NCBI RefSeq assembly: GCF_003286085.1
Contig: NW_020825317.1
Location: 5,146,001 to 5,210,000 of the forward strand
DNA from: Drosophila persimilis
Lineage: Eukaryota > Arthropoda > Insecta > Diptera > Drosophilidae
Reading direction: 5' to 3'
DNA length: 64,000 bases
Of the stretch, positions 31,522 to 41,851 are shown piece after piece (position 1 is the stretch's first letter; each line of letters opens with the position of its first letter). The translations under genes and the position numbers were made by a program. The notes under the pieces were generated by a model, which searched no databases, was not told the origin of the DNA, and worked only from the letters and a program-made list of their open reading frames with translations.

Positions 31522-31560
31522 GGTAGTGCGCTGCCGTAATGTCCTCGCCCCGCAAGGGGC
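31522..31560 (+). promoter_or_regulatory. Conserved stem-loop pair between pol and third ORF (element B)
   Basis: GGTAGTGCGCTGCC (31522-31535) and GCCCCGCAAGGGGC (31547-31560) are adjacent hairpin-forming palindromes. Element A has GGTAGCGCGCTACC and GCCCCGTAAGGGGC at the corresponding place (36735-36773) within an otherwise diverged spacer. Both are preceded by AGGGCCACTT. Conservation in a non-coding interval suggests an RNA or protein-binding element. Confidence 0.6.
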
Positions 31561-31688
31561 AACCGCGTACACACGCAGTAAGATAGCTTAACTCCCCTTA
31601 AGGGATTAGAGTAAGAAATAGCCAGAAACTAGAAAATGCACCGATCAGGGAAACCCAGGGCACAGGGCACATCAGTGGCACAGGTCAG

Positions 31689-31722
31689 GTTCTAACCAAA
31701 CAAGGTTTCTTCCCCCCACCAG
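31689..31722 (+). promoter_or_regulatory. Probable 3' splice site before element B third ORF
   Basis: GTTCTAACC (branch-point consensus CTAAC) is followed by a TTTCTTCCCCCCACCAG pyrimidine tract and AG at 31721-31722. The third-ORF ATG is eight bases later at 31730. Element A keeps GGTTCTAACC and TTTTCTCCCTAG (36942) before its ATG at 36957. This suggests that the third ORF is read from a spliced subgenomic RNA, as for env genes of retroviruses. Confidence 0.6.
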
Positions 31723-31729
31723 ATCCGAC

Positions 31730-33575
31730 ATGGACAACCCAAGGACGAGCGACGCACAGCCTCTAGAGGCAGAGGATGGCACGGAGGGGCATCCTAGGGG
31801 TGCGTCGCCGCCCAGCTCAACCGCGGTCCACGACCAGCCAACCACAAGCAAGACACCACTCCCCGACCCCGCAAGCAGAACCGGGCAACACCACGCAGCA
31901 TGGACCATCAACAGGAGCCGTACCACGACCACCCAGGCCACCTAGGCCATCCCGACGTCGGGCCCGCCCCGAAGGCCCACCGTCGCCCCGCCGGGCGACA
32001 ACCATGACCTGGGCATGGCTCAACGATGTCGTCCGTCCGAACACGTCACGAAACAACCTGTCTGGGATCATCACAGTGGGGGCGATGCGGCCATCGGACT
32101 CAGACGAGGAGGTCCGAGCAGGCCGGGCCCAGCAGGAGCCACCAAGACGCCCACGCCGCCGCAAGCATCCAGGCCAAGGAACAGGCACCGCCGTCACCCC
32201 ACGCGCGACTCGAAGACGCGTCGAGCCAGGACACGTCAACCTGGACCCCAACTCCGAGGGGCAGAGCAGCTCCCCAGTCGCGCACAAACTGCGGCTGCGG
32301 TCCCCACCACCACCGCCCTATTACCTGTACCGCATGGGAGACCCGCTGACCCCACGGCCAAACTACGACAGCAGCTCCGACGAAGGGTTCACCAGCCCGA
32401 CGATGGAGGCCGACAAGCAATGGGAGCCGACCTGCCAGGCAAGCACCGATGAAGAGCTCTTGCACGACCGACGCTTCGGAAAAGCGGGTGGCCGCCCATG
32501 GGTCAAGCACTCCGTCCGGGAGCTAAACCGCCAACTGGAGGCCGAGCGGGCCACGACGGGCCCATACTCGGACGTGAGCGAGGACGAAGATGGGCCGGCC
32601 AACTGCCAGAAGAACACTCCAGCCAACATCGCGGTTGACGTGGCACCTTGGACCACCTGGAAGGACGCCGACAGGACCCTGCAACTGCTGCTCGCCCATC
32701 CACGGCCCATCACCCCACCCAGGCCCGGGAGGGAGATCATCCCCGCGTCGGACAACGACACAACAAGCGACGACGAGGTACAGCTCCTAGAAGAGGACGA
32801 CACCACTCCGCTACGGATCATCGACGGCAGTCTGGGCGATGCGCTGCCCCGACGGCTCCGGAACCTCGGCCTTCAGGATGAACACGAGCCACCCAGACAC
32901 GTAACCGGCAATGAGCTGCCCCAACTGCTCCAGGAACTCGGCCTGGAGGACGGACCCGTGTCCCCGATACCCAGGGATGGCGGAGACGAGGAGGTAGCCT
33001 GGATCCTGGGAGGGCAGGAGAACCCAAACGGCCCGATCCCGGACACCAGCTGGGACGACGGGTGCCACGCCAGACTGCAGGAGTGGGACGCGCAGGAGGA
33101 GGCGGCAGCCCCGGAAAGAAGGGAGAATCCCGATTGGCAGCCGCTGGACCACGCACCAATGAAGTGGCTATCGCCAGTTCCCACCGACCACAACGCCCCG
33201 AACCCGGAACCGACGAGCTGCACGGCCCGAGAAGCCGAACCAGGAAACCCGAGCCAACCAAAGGAGGACAGCGACCTGTCATTGGGCTTGGAAGAGGCAG
33301 AGGCGGGAGGACTACTCACAGCGTTCGAGGAGATGCCCGAGCTAAACGCGCTGCAGGAGGAGCAGGAATGGCCAATCGCCCCAGTCGCCTGGCGGGTAAG
33401 CACGCCTGACCGCCGCATCCCGCAAAGCCTGCTGGAAGGCGCCAGCGCTCAGGCAAACGCGGCGCGTCACGGGCGCAGCCAGATCCGCAGCCTAGAACAC
33501 CACGACGGCCAACGCTTCCGCGTATGCATCAGCGGAAATTTGGTGCGCATTTCACCGCGCCCCACCCCGAAGTAG
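31730..33575 (+). CDS. Element B third ORF (post-pol), 599-codon main frame
   Basis: By comparison with element A, translation starts at ATG 31730 (MDNPRTSDAQPLEAEDGTEG). That frame stops at 31945; the long frame opens at ATG 31776 and runs to TAG 33573-33575, so a frameshift near 31800-31890 is likely. Features of the long frame: an Arg/Pro-rich N-terminus; SPPPPPYYLYRMGDP, a PPxY-type motif; repeated acidic Ser clusters (SSSDEGF, YSDVSEDEDGP, SDDEVQLLEEDDTT); two Leu-rich repeats of RRLRNLGLQDE and LLQELGLEDGP; and a C-terminal domain shared with element C (W-IAPVAW, RRIPQSLLEGA, RFRVCISG). No signal peptide or membrane segment is seen, so it is not an envelope. Function unknown; possibly a host-interaction or nuclear factor. 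Confidence 0.7.
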
Positions 33576-33583
33576 GAAGGGAG
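33569..33583 (+). promoter_or_regulatory. Polypurine tract of element B
   Basis: GAAGTAGGAAGGGAG sits directly before TGTGAAGG, the LTR start. It overlaps the stop codon of the third ORF. In Ty3/Gypsy elements this primes plus-strand DNA synthesis. Confidence 0.7.
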
Positions 33584-35081
33584 TGTGAAGGCATAAGCCT
33601 CCACAACACTGACCACGACACCATCCCCTGAAGGGACCGCCCCGACGGCTTGTTATCTAATTTCATTATTATCTCAGTTCATTATCACTATTATCGGATT
33701 TTATTACTTCTATTATTATTAGTATTACCAAGACAAACAACAATGAATCCTTATTTTCACCCATTAAAGTAAGAAATAGGCTAAGAAACCCCAAAACAGT
33801 AGGCCTTTTTACTTATTAGAACTAAGAGAACCAACACGTAAGAGAGACGCAGCGAAGAGAGACGCACACCACGGCTATACGAAGGCGAAGAGAACCAACA
33901 CGAAAGAGATACGCTCTTACGCCCACGCAGCCAACGCAAGGAAGAGAACGGCTATACGCAGACGAAAAGAGACAACATGAAAGAGAGCGAAGCGGCAGAG
34001 AAGCCGCCGATCGGTCTTACGCCCACGCAGCCGAGGAAAAGAGCCGACGGTGAAGCAGGCAATACACACACGCAGCCATACACCCACGCAGCCAAGGCCG
34101 GCAGCCGAAGGCGGCGCAGCAGCGAAGCGGCAGAGAAGCTGCGAAAAAGAAAAGCCGAGGCCTGGCACGGTCCAGCGCGAGCCAAGCTCGGGAGTGATCT
34201 CCGAGGGCTGAGCCAGACCGGTTGTGCGGCGGAAGCCAAAATAGATGTGAAAATTAAGCCGGGACCGCGCCGTGTACACAATAAGCCGGGTTCGCCCGCA
34301 CGCGGTGAATAAAACCAGCTGTGACCGCACCCACGCGGTGTGCAAGGGAAGCCAAGTGACGAGGACCCGCCGTGGGAGAACAGGACCCAAAGAAGGGAAA
34401 CAAGGGTGAGCCACCACACGTATGTGAGCTCTGGGGGGGATAGATCGGTGCAGTAGGCAGGTATAAGCAGAACATTCCCGCAGTTTCTTTACATATCTAT
34501 GCCCACATGTTGTTTATGATATTTTTTTGGCGTTTATTTCCCCGCTGCAGGCGCGGGATTTTAAGTAGGGAAATGATCCGAAAACAATAAAGACACCAAC
34601 CTCAACCCACCTGTCTCAGAACATTCGCCCGTAGGAGTCACTCACCCCCCTCCCCCTCTCTTCCATTTCCCGGGAGGCCCGGCGAAGTGGATGTGAGTCG
34701 TGGATCATGCGGCATTCACCAAGCTGGGTTTTCCCTCTCCTACACCCTCGACCGGGGGACCCGGCGACGCAGATGTGAGTCGTGGATCATTCGGCATCTG
34801 CTAGGCTGGGCTCCCCTCTCCCACACCTTTCCGATCCCTGACCCAAACCCCGTCTCCCGCCCCACATGACCCCCAACGCACGTCTCTGCAGCTCCCAAGC
34901 ACGGCTTCACCCACGCCTCGTGGCCGGGCCAGGCCCGACCGTCCCACGATCCACCCCACGGGCGCGCTTTCGCCACGAGCGGCTCTCCCCTTAGGTCCTC
35001 ACACAACAAATTTTGCTGTGGGGAAGGACCGGGCCCTGGACAGACTGAGAAGCTGTACCTCGGCCTGAGAACTTCCTTACA
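33584..35081 (+). mobile_element. 3' LTR of element B (about 1.5 kb)
   Basis: It begins TGTGAAGGCATAAGCC after the polypurine tract and ends GAACTTCCTTACA, obeying the TG...CA rule. Inside are purine-rich tandem repeats (33840-34130, words such as CTTACGCCCACGCAGCC) and a possible TATA (GGTATAAGC at 34460). There is also an AATAAAG polyadenylation signal (about 34588) and an 81-bp tandem duplication (GATGTGAGTCGTGGATCAT at 34690 and 34771). The right end resembles the end of element C. A matching 5' LTR of B is absent because B was joined to A in pol. The start of the second copy is at 63975. Confidence 0.72.
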
Positions 35082-35329
35082 ATATCTATCCAGTTGCTGA
35101 ATTTGGATCAGATCGGATAATTTTTATAGCCGAAAAGAAAAAAACAATTTTCAGTGGCTACGCAGCGCCCGACGTCACGCTCAGACTGATTTTCTGTCTC
35201 TCTCGCACGCACTCTTTGTCGTGTCGTTTAATATTAGCGCCGTCTGCCGGAGGAGAGCCATACTGACTTAGTATCGGGTATAACTGTAGAGTTGCGGTGT
35301 CCGCAGCAACTCACAACGTTCCCCCTCGT
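35082..35329 (+). mobile_element. DINE-1/ISY-like element, 5'-truncated
   Basis: Starts at the LTR end with ATATCTATCCAGTTGCTGAA and ends with CACAACGTTCCCCCTCGT, matching the last 250 bp of the full-length copy. It contains the GA-rich word near its end in reverse (TCTGTCTCTCTCGCACGCAC). Confidence 0.85.
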
Positions 35330-35331
35330 CT

Positions 35332-35959
35332 AAATTTGTTCAATGTCTTATTGATGCAGAATATGAAAAAAGTCGCGAGTTTGCTTTACTCTTTCAAAAT
35401 GGTGGTAATGGAAATCAGACACAGAAGAAGAAATTACGTGTAAGTTGAATAAATTTTAAGTTAATCGTTCAAAATAATATGTTAGCTTAATTATTTTTGT
35501 TCTCAGGATCGCTCAAAAAAAATAATGGACGCAATGGATCTTTTTGAAAGAGGTGAAATAGATATACAGGGATTTCTGACATGCACTGTTTCCTTAGCTG
35601 ACCGCTTTTCAAAGCAGGACTTCTTTGAAGGGGTGGACAATGAAAGCAATTTAACTGGAATGTCTTCTGATATGAAATCTTCCACATCGTCACTTTCATC
35701 GAATGCTTCTCATTCAAGTCAGTCATCTGATAAATCATTGGTTCAAATGAATCCATGCAATGTGTGCCTATGTAACCCAAAGTCTGTGTTATTGCGCCCG
35801 TGCAATCAGGTAAACATTTGTGGTACATGTTGGGATCAAATTGTGGCCCACAACCAAGCAAAAAACGACTTGGAAGAAAATGAAAATATAAAGCCAAAAT
35901 GTCCAAGTTGCAACCGAGAAGTCGAAGAGGCCATACGCAATGTTTTTATTTATAATTAA
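35332..35959 (+). pseudogene. RING-finger protein gene, 3' fragment with one intron
   Basis: Exon 35332-35439 is open from its first base (KFVQCLIDAEYEKSREFALL) and ends at a GTAAGT donor. A 67-bp intron follows, then exon 35507-35959 starting DRSKKIMDAMDLFERGEIDI. A Ser-rich linker leads to a C-terminal RING: CNVCLCNPKSVLLRPCNQVN, CGTCWDQIV, a roughly 25-residue insertion, then CPSCNREVEEAIRNVFIYN and a stop. A zinc-binding RING close to the C-terminus with a short hydrophobic tail resembles MDM2/IAP-type E3 ligases, so a ubiquitin-ligase role is plausible. The 5' part is missing: the DINE-1 ends 2 bp before the first codon. AATAAA follows at about 36042. I do not recognise the gene, and it could be a transposon-encoded RING protein. 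Confidence 0.6.
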
Positions 35960-36134
35960 CTTAAGAACGACAAAATTTAATTTAATTTAAACTGCTATTA
36001 TGATTTCTGTGTATTTGGACTATTGCACATTTTTTAATTTCAATAAAATCATGTTATAAAATGAAATGCTGTCAAAAAAATATAAGTGTATTTTACATGC
36101 GAAATTAGTTAATTATTTTCTGGCGGACTTAAGT

Positions 36135-36372
36135 CGTTTCGAAACGACATATCTCCGCCATGTCACAAACGACATATCTCCGCGCGGAGATATGACGTTT
36201 TGAAACGACATATCTCCGCCGTTCCACAAACGACATATCTCCGCGCGGAGTTATGACGTTTTGAGACGACATATCTCCGCGCGGAGGTATGTCGCTTTAA
36301 AACGACATAATTTCGATCAGAGATATGTCGTTTGTGGATCGGCGGAGATATGTCGTCGGAGATATGTCGCTA
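36135..36372. repeat. Fold-back cluster of CATATCTCCGCGCGGAGATATG palindromes
   Basis: About ten copies of GACATATCTCCG or its inverse occur in 240 bp. Some abut to form near-perfect palindromes (ATATCTCCGCGCGGAGATAT at 36174-36193). Two 60-bp tandem units are embedded, and the two flanks are inverted copies of each other (CACAAACGACATATCTC on the left, GAGATATGTCGTTTGTGG on the right). It lies between the RING gene and the element A fragment. Confidence 0.88.
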
Positions 36373-36377
36373 CCCCG

Positions 36378-36707
36378 TTCAAAGTCGTACAGGAGAACAC
36401 CCAACGGGCATCCCAAGAGCAGAAGAGAACATACGACCTCCGACGGCGCGAGTGGCGACCCGAACTAGGAACCCTAGTCCTCCTTCGGCAGCATCACTTA
36501 TCCAAAGCCGCCGACGGTTTCGCGGCAAAATTGGCCCCTAAGTACGACGGGCCGTACAAGGTAACCCAATTCTTATCTCCCAACATAGTTCGACTACAGA
36601 TTCAACAAGGCAAACAAAGGAAAACAGCGAGTTTAGCCGACTTAAAGGCCTTCCACGGAGTGGAACACCCCGAGGAGAACCCGACGACGCTGGAGAGACC
36701 CGAATGA
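36378..36707 (+). pseudogene. pol: Element A integrase C-terminal fragment
   Basis: The open frame is entered from the fold-back and reads FKVVQENTQRASQEQKRTYD, then LRRREWRPELGTLVLLRQHH and a complete C-terminal domain (KYDGPYKVTQFLSPNIVRLQ, KTASLADLKAFHG). It is 110 residues and intact to the TGA. It matches element B with substitutions throughout, and the following spacer and third ORF show it belongs to element A. Confidence 0.85.
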
Positions 36708-36734
36708 CTTGCCGACTTCGCAAGGGCCACTTGC

Positions 36735-36773
36735 GGTAGCGCGCTACCGTAACGTCCTCGCCCCGTAAGGGGC
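36735..36773 (+). promoter_or_regulatory. Conserved stem-loop pair between pol and third ORF (element A)
   Basis: GGTAGCGCGCTACC at 36735-36748 is a perfect 14-bp palindrome. GCCCCGTAAGGGGC at 36760-36773 forms a 5-bp stem with a short loop. Sequence and spacing match element B at 31522-31560 despite divergence around them. Confidence 0.6.
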
Positions 36774-36912
36774 GCGACCCACGAAACCGTAAGCTACGTA
36801 TACATCCCCTTATGGGATTAGATAAGTACTACATCCAATGTAAACATCTTCTTACTCGCACCGCTCAAGCAGGATAGGGGGAGGGTATTAATACTTCTAG
36901 TTAAGACTGGCA

Positions 36913-36942
36913 GGTTCTAACCGACAGGCATTTTCTCCCTAG
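36913..36942 (+). promoter_or_regulatory. Probable 3' splice site before element A third ORF
   Basis: GGTTCTAACC branch-point match, then GCATTTTCTCCCTAG. The ATG of the third ORF is 15 bases downstream at 36957. Confidence 0.6.
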
Positions 36943-36956
36943 AATCGACAGAAGAC

Positions 36957-37862
36957 ATGAAGCGTCTAAGAGATGGAAGGCAAGCTCGGCCCCTAGGGGC
37001 AAATGGTGATACGACGGGACACCCTAGCGGAGACCAGCGGCCTGAAGCCCCGGCGCCTGCCGACGAACCGACTGCAAGCCGGACTCGCGGCTGGATCGTC
37101 AACCCCGATGGGCCATCCACCTCCCGTCAAGCCCAGTTGAGGCGGCTCGGAGAGGCGACTCTTAGACAACCGGGCTGGATGCCATGGGGTCAGCGCGCGG
37201 CAGCCATCCAAGGGTGGATCGACCAACAAACACAGGACCCGGGGACCGACGCCGAAGAGGAAGTGGAGCCCGATGGTCGCTTCGCAACCGCAGGTGTCCG
37301 CTCGGCGCCCAATCACGACGTCGCCGCCCTGAATCGCCTTTGGCTCGGGAGTTACGGGGCTGCCATAGACGACGACAATGCGACCACGGACACCGACGAG
37401 CACGAGACGATCCTGCGCGACGCTCCAAGCCTGGCGTCCACGCTGCAGTACGAAGGGAGCGGACACCCAGTGGCTCGCGGAAGCGAGTGGGACTCGCCCC
37501 TTTGGGCCGAGTGGGACCTGGCCGGTCAAGGTCGAGTAGTCACCCCTCCAGCTGTACGCAACGAGGACGAATCCGGTGATGGTGCTGGACCACACTACTC
37601 TGACGTGTCAAACGCGAGCGATGCAGGGGAAGGAGCAGGACCCCAACGCGACGACGGAGGGTCCGATTCCGGGTCCCTCATGAACCTGGACTTCGCGCCA
37701 CAAGCGAATCAGCAGTGGGCACCAGCCAACCCATCGGGGTCAGCTGACATCCCGCCCCCCCTCTTTGCCGCCCACGCCGGACAATCCGCCGTCGAAACGG
37801 CCCGAGGATCCAATTGCACCACAGAACCGCTGACGAGGACCATCATCGAGGCACAACGCTGA
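36957..37862 (+). pseudogene. Element A third ORF, truncated and fused to element C leader
   Basis: 301 codons. The start MKRLRDGRQARPLGANGDTT parallels the B start (GDTTGHPSGDQRP against DGTEGHPRGASPP). Further shared motifs are GPSTS near residue 45 and GPHYSDVSNASDAGEG, matching B GPYSDVSEDEDGP, all within an acidic, Gly/Asp/Ser-rich protein. No PPxY is seen in the remaining part. At about 37853 the sequence switches to that found before the C third ORF (CAACGCTGAAAGGGAAAAAA), and the frame ends nine bases later. The C-terminal domain is therefore lost. Confidence 0.65.
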
Positions 37863-37980
37863 AAGGGAAAAAAACAACACTGCCGAAGCGACAAAAGCCA
37901 TCTCCGCAACATCAGCGTAAACCCTCGTTAAATAGCGCCACCTCCGATTCTAAAGCCAACAGAAGAAATCAGCCAACGCC

Positions 37981-38782
37981 ATGAACGCCGCACCTGAAGA
38001 CCACGTCGGAACGAACGAAATCGTCGACCTCACGGGGGACACCGACTCGGAGGGGTCCGATGTCGACACGGACACGGAGAGCGGAACGTCGTCCGGCAAC
38101 AGCACGGACGACGGAGAAGAGTACCCCACGGACTCGGAGGAGGAGACCCTCGAGACCCGGAGGTACGACCCCCCGCCGCCATACTCCCGTCACTGCCCGC
38201 CGGGCAGCATCACCTTGCAAGGACGACCGTCGGAGCTGCCCTCGTACCAGCGAGCACTGAGAGGCACCCCACCACGCGGCACGTGGACTTCGACCTCTTT
38301 CCCCCATGGGCGATAGATTCAGCGACTACTCTAGGCCCCGCGACGCGACCCCCGACCTCCGCGGGCCCATCAACACCGACGAAGAGGACAGTCCCGATGA
38401 AGACACCAGTCGCCATGGGACCACTACCCCGAACGAGGACCCCAAAGCCGACGAACCCATGGAAATTGATGACATCAACACAACGCACCCCGACGCCTGA
38501 GGTGTACGAGCTATCTGTTGCCGAGTACGCCGCCCGTTGGACGGTGGCTCCGCCAGAGTGGACAACGAACACCGAATCCTGCCAACGTCTCTAATCCAGG
38601 AGGTACTGTGGCGACTAGAGCCGCGGGTTCGGACCCTGTTCGATAGTTGGTGGTTCGAGCAAAGGTACAGGATCCACCGCCGCACACCCGACGCACGAGT
38701 CTTCGTAACTCTCGTCGGGGAAGAAAGGGGAGGGTGTAACGAAACTAAAAGGTTTCGATACAATCCGTCCCCCGACTTATAA
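37981..38782 (+). pseudogene. Element C third ORF, second copy, with extra frameshift
   Basis: Same start and motifs as 17266 (SUMO-interaction motif IVDLTGDTDSEGS, PPPPY). A T inserted at about 38300 (CTCTTTCCCC against CTCTTCCCCC) moves the frame; the original frame continues from 38306 to 38500. The C-terminal part follows from about 38502 in another frame and is intact to its stop near 38780, ending FRYNPSPDL. A short deletion, relative to the other copies, removes part of NTAYRILP. Confidence 0.6.
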
Positions 38783-39446
38783 TGAGAGCATCGCACCACA
38801 CCCCGCAACCGACGCCCCCTCTCCGCAAGCAACCAACACGCGCCAACTCCATAACGATGACCAAAGACATCAGGTCACGCGAACTTTCCCCACTCCAGGC
38901 CAAGCCATCGGCCGAGTGCGGTCTTCCGGGTTCATCGACGGAGGAAAGTCGACGCCGCGAAAATCTGCGACGATCACCAAGAACGGCAAAGTGCACCCCG
39001 ACGCGGAAGTGCATTTGTCAAACCCGCAGACCCAGCAATACGGGCCTATAAAAAGACGGCGACGAGAACCAAAGGAAAACTTACGCAGAGACCCGGTCCG
39101 GAGTACAGACGCGGTACCCGGAACTCACGAGAAGACATCGGCGACGAAGTAAAATAAGTTCATTTAAACCACTAATAAGTACAACAAAGTGTCAAATTAT
39201 CGAAGTAAAAACACCCGATTGCGTAAGTTCACTCCAATTAGTCGAGGCACCGACGCCACCCAGCCCTGAGTCCACGCAGCCGTTTCGTATGCACGACGAG
39301 CGTCGCCCATTCTAGCCCGATCCGCCCCTCTACGATAGGCCGCCCCCGACGCCGCCCTTACGGTTCCATCCAATTTCTAAAAATTTCTTGTGGATTGACC
39401 CCTGGACGGGACTGAGCTTACCTCAGCCTGAAATAGGTCCATCACA
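38782..39446 (+). mobile_element. Element C 3' LTR-like end, second copy
   Basis: Nearly identical to 18062-18726. In this copy the AATAAA signal is changed to AACAAAG at 39182. It ends CAGCCTGAAATAGG...ATCACA. Confidence 0.55.
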
Positions 39447-40744
39447 AGACAAATCCTCCGAATTCACGGCACGTATCATTTACTGTGGCGCTTAAAAATA
39501 CAAGAAAGATTTCAGTTTTACCCAAAAAAAGAAACCTAACTTTTGTTTGATTAGGCTTCTATTTTTAAGCCGTAGAAGCAGAAAAAGCTGCGCATTCCGC
39601 AGTAGAATTGTTCAAGTTCCCATCCAACTGCACGGAAACCCCCGCAACCCACGCAACCACCGCACCACTGGATCACCCTGATGCTGCACGATTAGTGAAG
39701 AAATTATAAAGAAAAACGCCGCAAAAGTTTGTTCTTTACAATGCTCCGTTTAATTCCGACACGTATATTTACATTCCTATATTTCGTTTACTTAAGATCA
39801 GAAACAAAAAAATATATATACGTCCAAGTTCACGATGTGCTTGCCACGAAGGAGAAAATTAACAAGGGCTCAGTTCCTCTAGGACTGCGGTATTTATACC
39901 TTTTTGTCGCTGCGCAGTGCAAACACACACAATCATGGAAGCAGAACTGCTCTACACGAGCAGTGCTGCCAGAAATTCAGAGCTAGATTCAAAAATAAAT
40001 CGCAAAAATGGCTAAAACTGAAAATAAATACACTTAAAATTAGACATAGACCCCTGGAATAAAAAATGCTGTGGTTTTTTTGCTTTTGGTTATTTTAGCG
40101 ATAAATTAACAGATATGTGCAGATATTAAGAATAGCCCAACAGAATAGATCCAATAATTTGTATGCAAAAATAAAATCCAGACGAGAAGAAATATACATC
40201 TAAGGCTAAAATAAAAGCTGAATGTATTTAAATAAAATACTAAATTGCTTGTAAAAGCATTTTGAAAATTTTATAAGCCATTTCTAGCTATGTCTTAAAA
40301 TATGCTCAAATGGCTGCACTGTACACAAGCTCTCGGTGTGCTGGCGCTGCTACATAACTGTATATGTACGTATGACGTACATACATAAATATAAGCGAGA
40401 AAGAAAACGTTCGGGTTCGTGCGAGGGGAGGAGCGAGCGATAGAAATACATGCTCTCGTTTGGTTGCTGTTCTGTCTGGTAGCAGCGCAGAGGCAAAATT
40501 AGGGACTTCACATTCTCTAACAATTGTTGTGTTGTTGTAACTTTTGTCGTTTGCTTTGCCATCTTTCTGCCCGCTGGACGACAGGCTCGGCAGAGGTCGT
40601 GCGCCGCCGCATCCGACGCAGAACCGTTTGGAATATTTCTATCTCTCTCACGCCTCTCTCTTTGCATGCTTCGTTAGCTTGCAGCATGCGGAAGTGAGAG
40701 AGATAATCTGCCATCGCGTTGCTGGTAGCTTGTTGGCACACAAA
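39447..40744. other. Non-coding mobile-element sequence, second copy
   Basis: Copy of 18727-19991 with a few substitutions and the additional TTGCAGCATGCGGAAGTGAG segment near 40679. No supported gene. Confidence 0.6.
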
Positions 40745-41851
40745 ACGAGGGGGAACGTTGTGAGTTGCTGCGGACACTGCAACTCTACAGTTATACCCGA
40801 TACTAAGTCAGTATGGCTCTCCTCCGGCAGACGCCGCTAATATTAAACGACACGACAAAGAGTGCGTGCGAGAGAGACAGAAAATCAGTCTGAGCGTGAC
40901 GTCGGGCGCTGCGTAGCCAGTGCAAATTGATTTGTTCCTTTTGGCTATAAAAATGATCTGATCTGATCCAGATTCAGCTATCTGATAGATATGGTCATTA
41001 TCTATGATTTTGCGTTTTTAGTTTTCTCGTATCCTCAATATTGTGGATGCAACGCCCTTTGTGGGGGCGGAAGGGGGTGGGGCGAAATTTTGAGATATGC
41101 GTTTTATAGTGAGATCTAACAGGAGTGCGGATACTAAATTTGGTTACTCTAGCCATAATAGTCTCAGAGATTTGTGAATATCCCCAGATTTGCATCCTTT
41201 GCTGGGGCGGAAGGGGGTGTGGCGAAATTTTGAAACAAACTGGTCTCGGTCCGATATATTAGGAGTGTGGATACCAAATTTGGTTGCTCTAGCTTTTATA
41301 GTCTCTGAGATCTAGGCGCTAATGTTTTACTCTAAGCAAAGCCGCCTATGCTACGTGTGTGTTAGAGAGAGACAGGGCGAGAAAAAATGAAATTGTTTTC
41401 TTGATGCTGGCTATAATAATAATACGATCCAATTTAGATTCCGCAGTCTAAAAGATATCGTCATTCTCTACGATTCTGCGTTTTTGGTTTTCTCGTATCT
41501 TTAAAATTGTGGAGGCCACAGATTTTCGCCCTTTGTGGGGGCGGAAGTGGGCGGGGCAAAGTTTTGAAATATTTTTGTAGCAGTGACATATCACAGAAGT
41601 CTGGATCCAAAACATCGTTGCTCTAGCTCTTATAATCTTTGAGCATTAGGCGCTGAAGGGGACGGACAGACGGACAGACGGACGGACGGACAGACGGACA
41701 GACAGACATGGCTCAATCGACTCGGCTATTGATGCTGATCAAGAATATATATACTTTATGGGGTCGGAAACGATTCCTTCTGGACGTTACACACATACAC
41801 TTTTACCACAAATCTAATATACCCCAATACTCATTTTGAGTATCGGGTATA
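40745..41851 (-). mobile_element. DINE-1/ISY-like Helitron, full length (1.1 kb)
   Basis: The most complete copy in the window: ACGAGGGGGAACGTTGTG at one end, TATACCCGATACTCAAAATG (inverted) at the other. It has the two internal GGGGGCGGAAG...GGCGAAATTTTGA blocks, a GACGGACAGACGGACGGACG tandem region and the GTGCGAGAGAGACAGAAA word. It directly abuts the PIF/Harbinger element at 41852. Confidence 0.9.

Larger units (their letters stand above)
15580..33609. repeat. Segmental duplication, copy 1 (about 18 kb)
   Basis: This block is repeated in the same order and orientation at 45449-64000, where the window ends. The offset is 30076 at the P-like transposase, 30087 through element C, 30063 at the captured gene, 30516 through gag-pol A and 30391 at the B third ORF. 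The steps reflect indels: about 450 bp of hairpin repeats missing here, 150 bp of RNase H missing in the other copy, and a 33-bp deletion here near 19960. The left edge falls inside a PIF/Harbinger transposase fragment (GCTGCTTTTGAATTCGCG in both). Sequence between the indels is nearly identical. Confidence 0.93.
37853..41851. repeat. Partial third copy of the duplicated block
   Basis: Matches 17138-20704 (offset 20715, then 20720) and 47214-50789. It contains the element C third ORF, its LTR-like end, the non-coding stretch and a DINE-1. Left of 37853 lies element A rather than the P-like transposase, and the DINE-1 is full-length here. At 40677-40712 it shares with the third block a roughly 33-bp segment that copy 1 lacks. 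Confidence 0.92.

Noticed and set aside
32873..33418. 181- and 154-residue minus-strand ORFs in the B third-ORF region
   Set aside because: Antisense shadows of a GC-rich low-complexity ORF.
31730..33575. Envelope protein, which would make element B an errantivirus
   Set aside because: No signal peptide, transmembrane segment, furin site or fusion-peptide-like stretch; the protein is acidic and Pro-rich.
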